64,000 nt of DNA from Macrostomum hystrix (lineage: Eukaryota > Platyhelminthes > Macrostomidae), in contig CATNEN010000039.1 of NCBI GenBank assembly GCA_950097015.1, forward strand, positions 9,347,501 through 9,411,500; not shown here. The letters run 5' to 3'. Below: more notes on the stretch, generated by a model. The model made no database searches. It had not been told where the DNA came from and was given only the letters and a program-made list of their open reading frames with translations. Numbering within the stretch: position 1 is the stretch's first letter.

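Overview
The window is eukaryotic and almost entirely one gene, read on the minus strand. The signs are GT..AG introns whose phases match across every junction, long minisatellite-filled introns, tRNA-headed SINEs, and proteins found only in animals. The 3' half of a giant spectraplakin gene (MACF1/dystonin/Shot/VAB-10 family) runs from the right edge of the window down to a stop codon at 4536. A second, unrelated minus-strand gene, an apparently intronless AAGAB/p34 adaptin-binding protein, lies downstream at 279-1436. GC-rich exons, AT-rich repeat-laden introns and the divergence from vertebrate MACF1 suggest an invertebrate bilaterian. A flatworm or another lophotrochozoan is my best guess, but the taxon is inference only.

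The spectraplakin is resolved here into 29 exons, numbered E1-E29 in transcription order. Its 5' part (CH domains and plakin domain) lies beyond base 64000. E1 (58872-64000+) encodes plakin/plectin-type repeats in a 300-bp array of at least 17 nearly identical copies. E2 is an 83-bp linker. E3 (54289-58254) is a 1322-codon Ser/Glu-rich exon with a 180-bp array. E4 (40567-54082) is a 13.5-kb exon with 31 copies of a 411/417-bp (137/139-aa) acidic repeat. E5-E26 (39745 down to 10935) encode about 3,460 residues of spectrin-repeat rod, roughly 30 repeats. E27 and E28 carry the two EF-hands and the GAS2 domain. E29 finishes the GAS2 domain and ends in a polyQ and Ser-rich tail with an SxIP microtubule plus-end motif. 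The domain order (plakin repeats, spectrin rod, EF-EF, GAS2, SxIP) is that of the long 'b-type' spectraplakins, which link actin, intermediate filaments or junctions, and microtubules. The window holds about 11,300 codons of this protein.

Two single-base insertions, near 43831 and 62687, break the frame inside the E4 and E1 arrays. Each lies at a site where repeat copies carry one of two alternative bases, and each contains both bases side by side. This looks like an assembly or consensus artefact rather than real mutation. Removing them restores both frames, and E4 becomes exactly 4505 codons.

At least 17 of the 28 introns carry a tandem array (16- to 36-bp units), and most of these arrays have unrelated sequences. 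Many arrays abut splice sites, and several units contain splice-signal-like sequence on the transcribed strand. A telomere-like 7-bp array fills 2.3 kb of one intron. Two families of tRNA-derived SINE-like elements are scattered through the introns. No rRNA or functional tRNA gene, CRISPR array or autonomous transposon was found.
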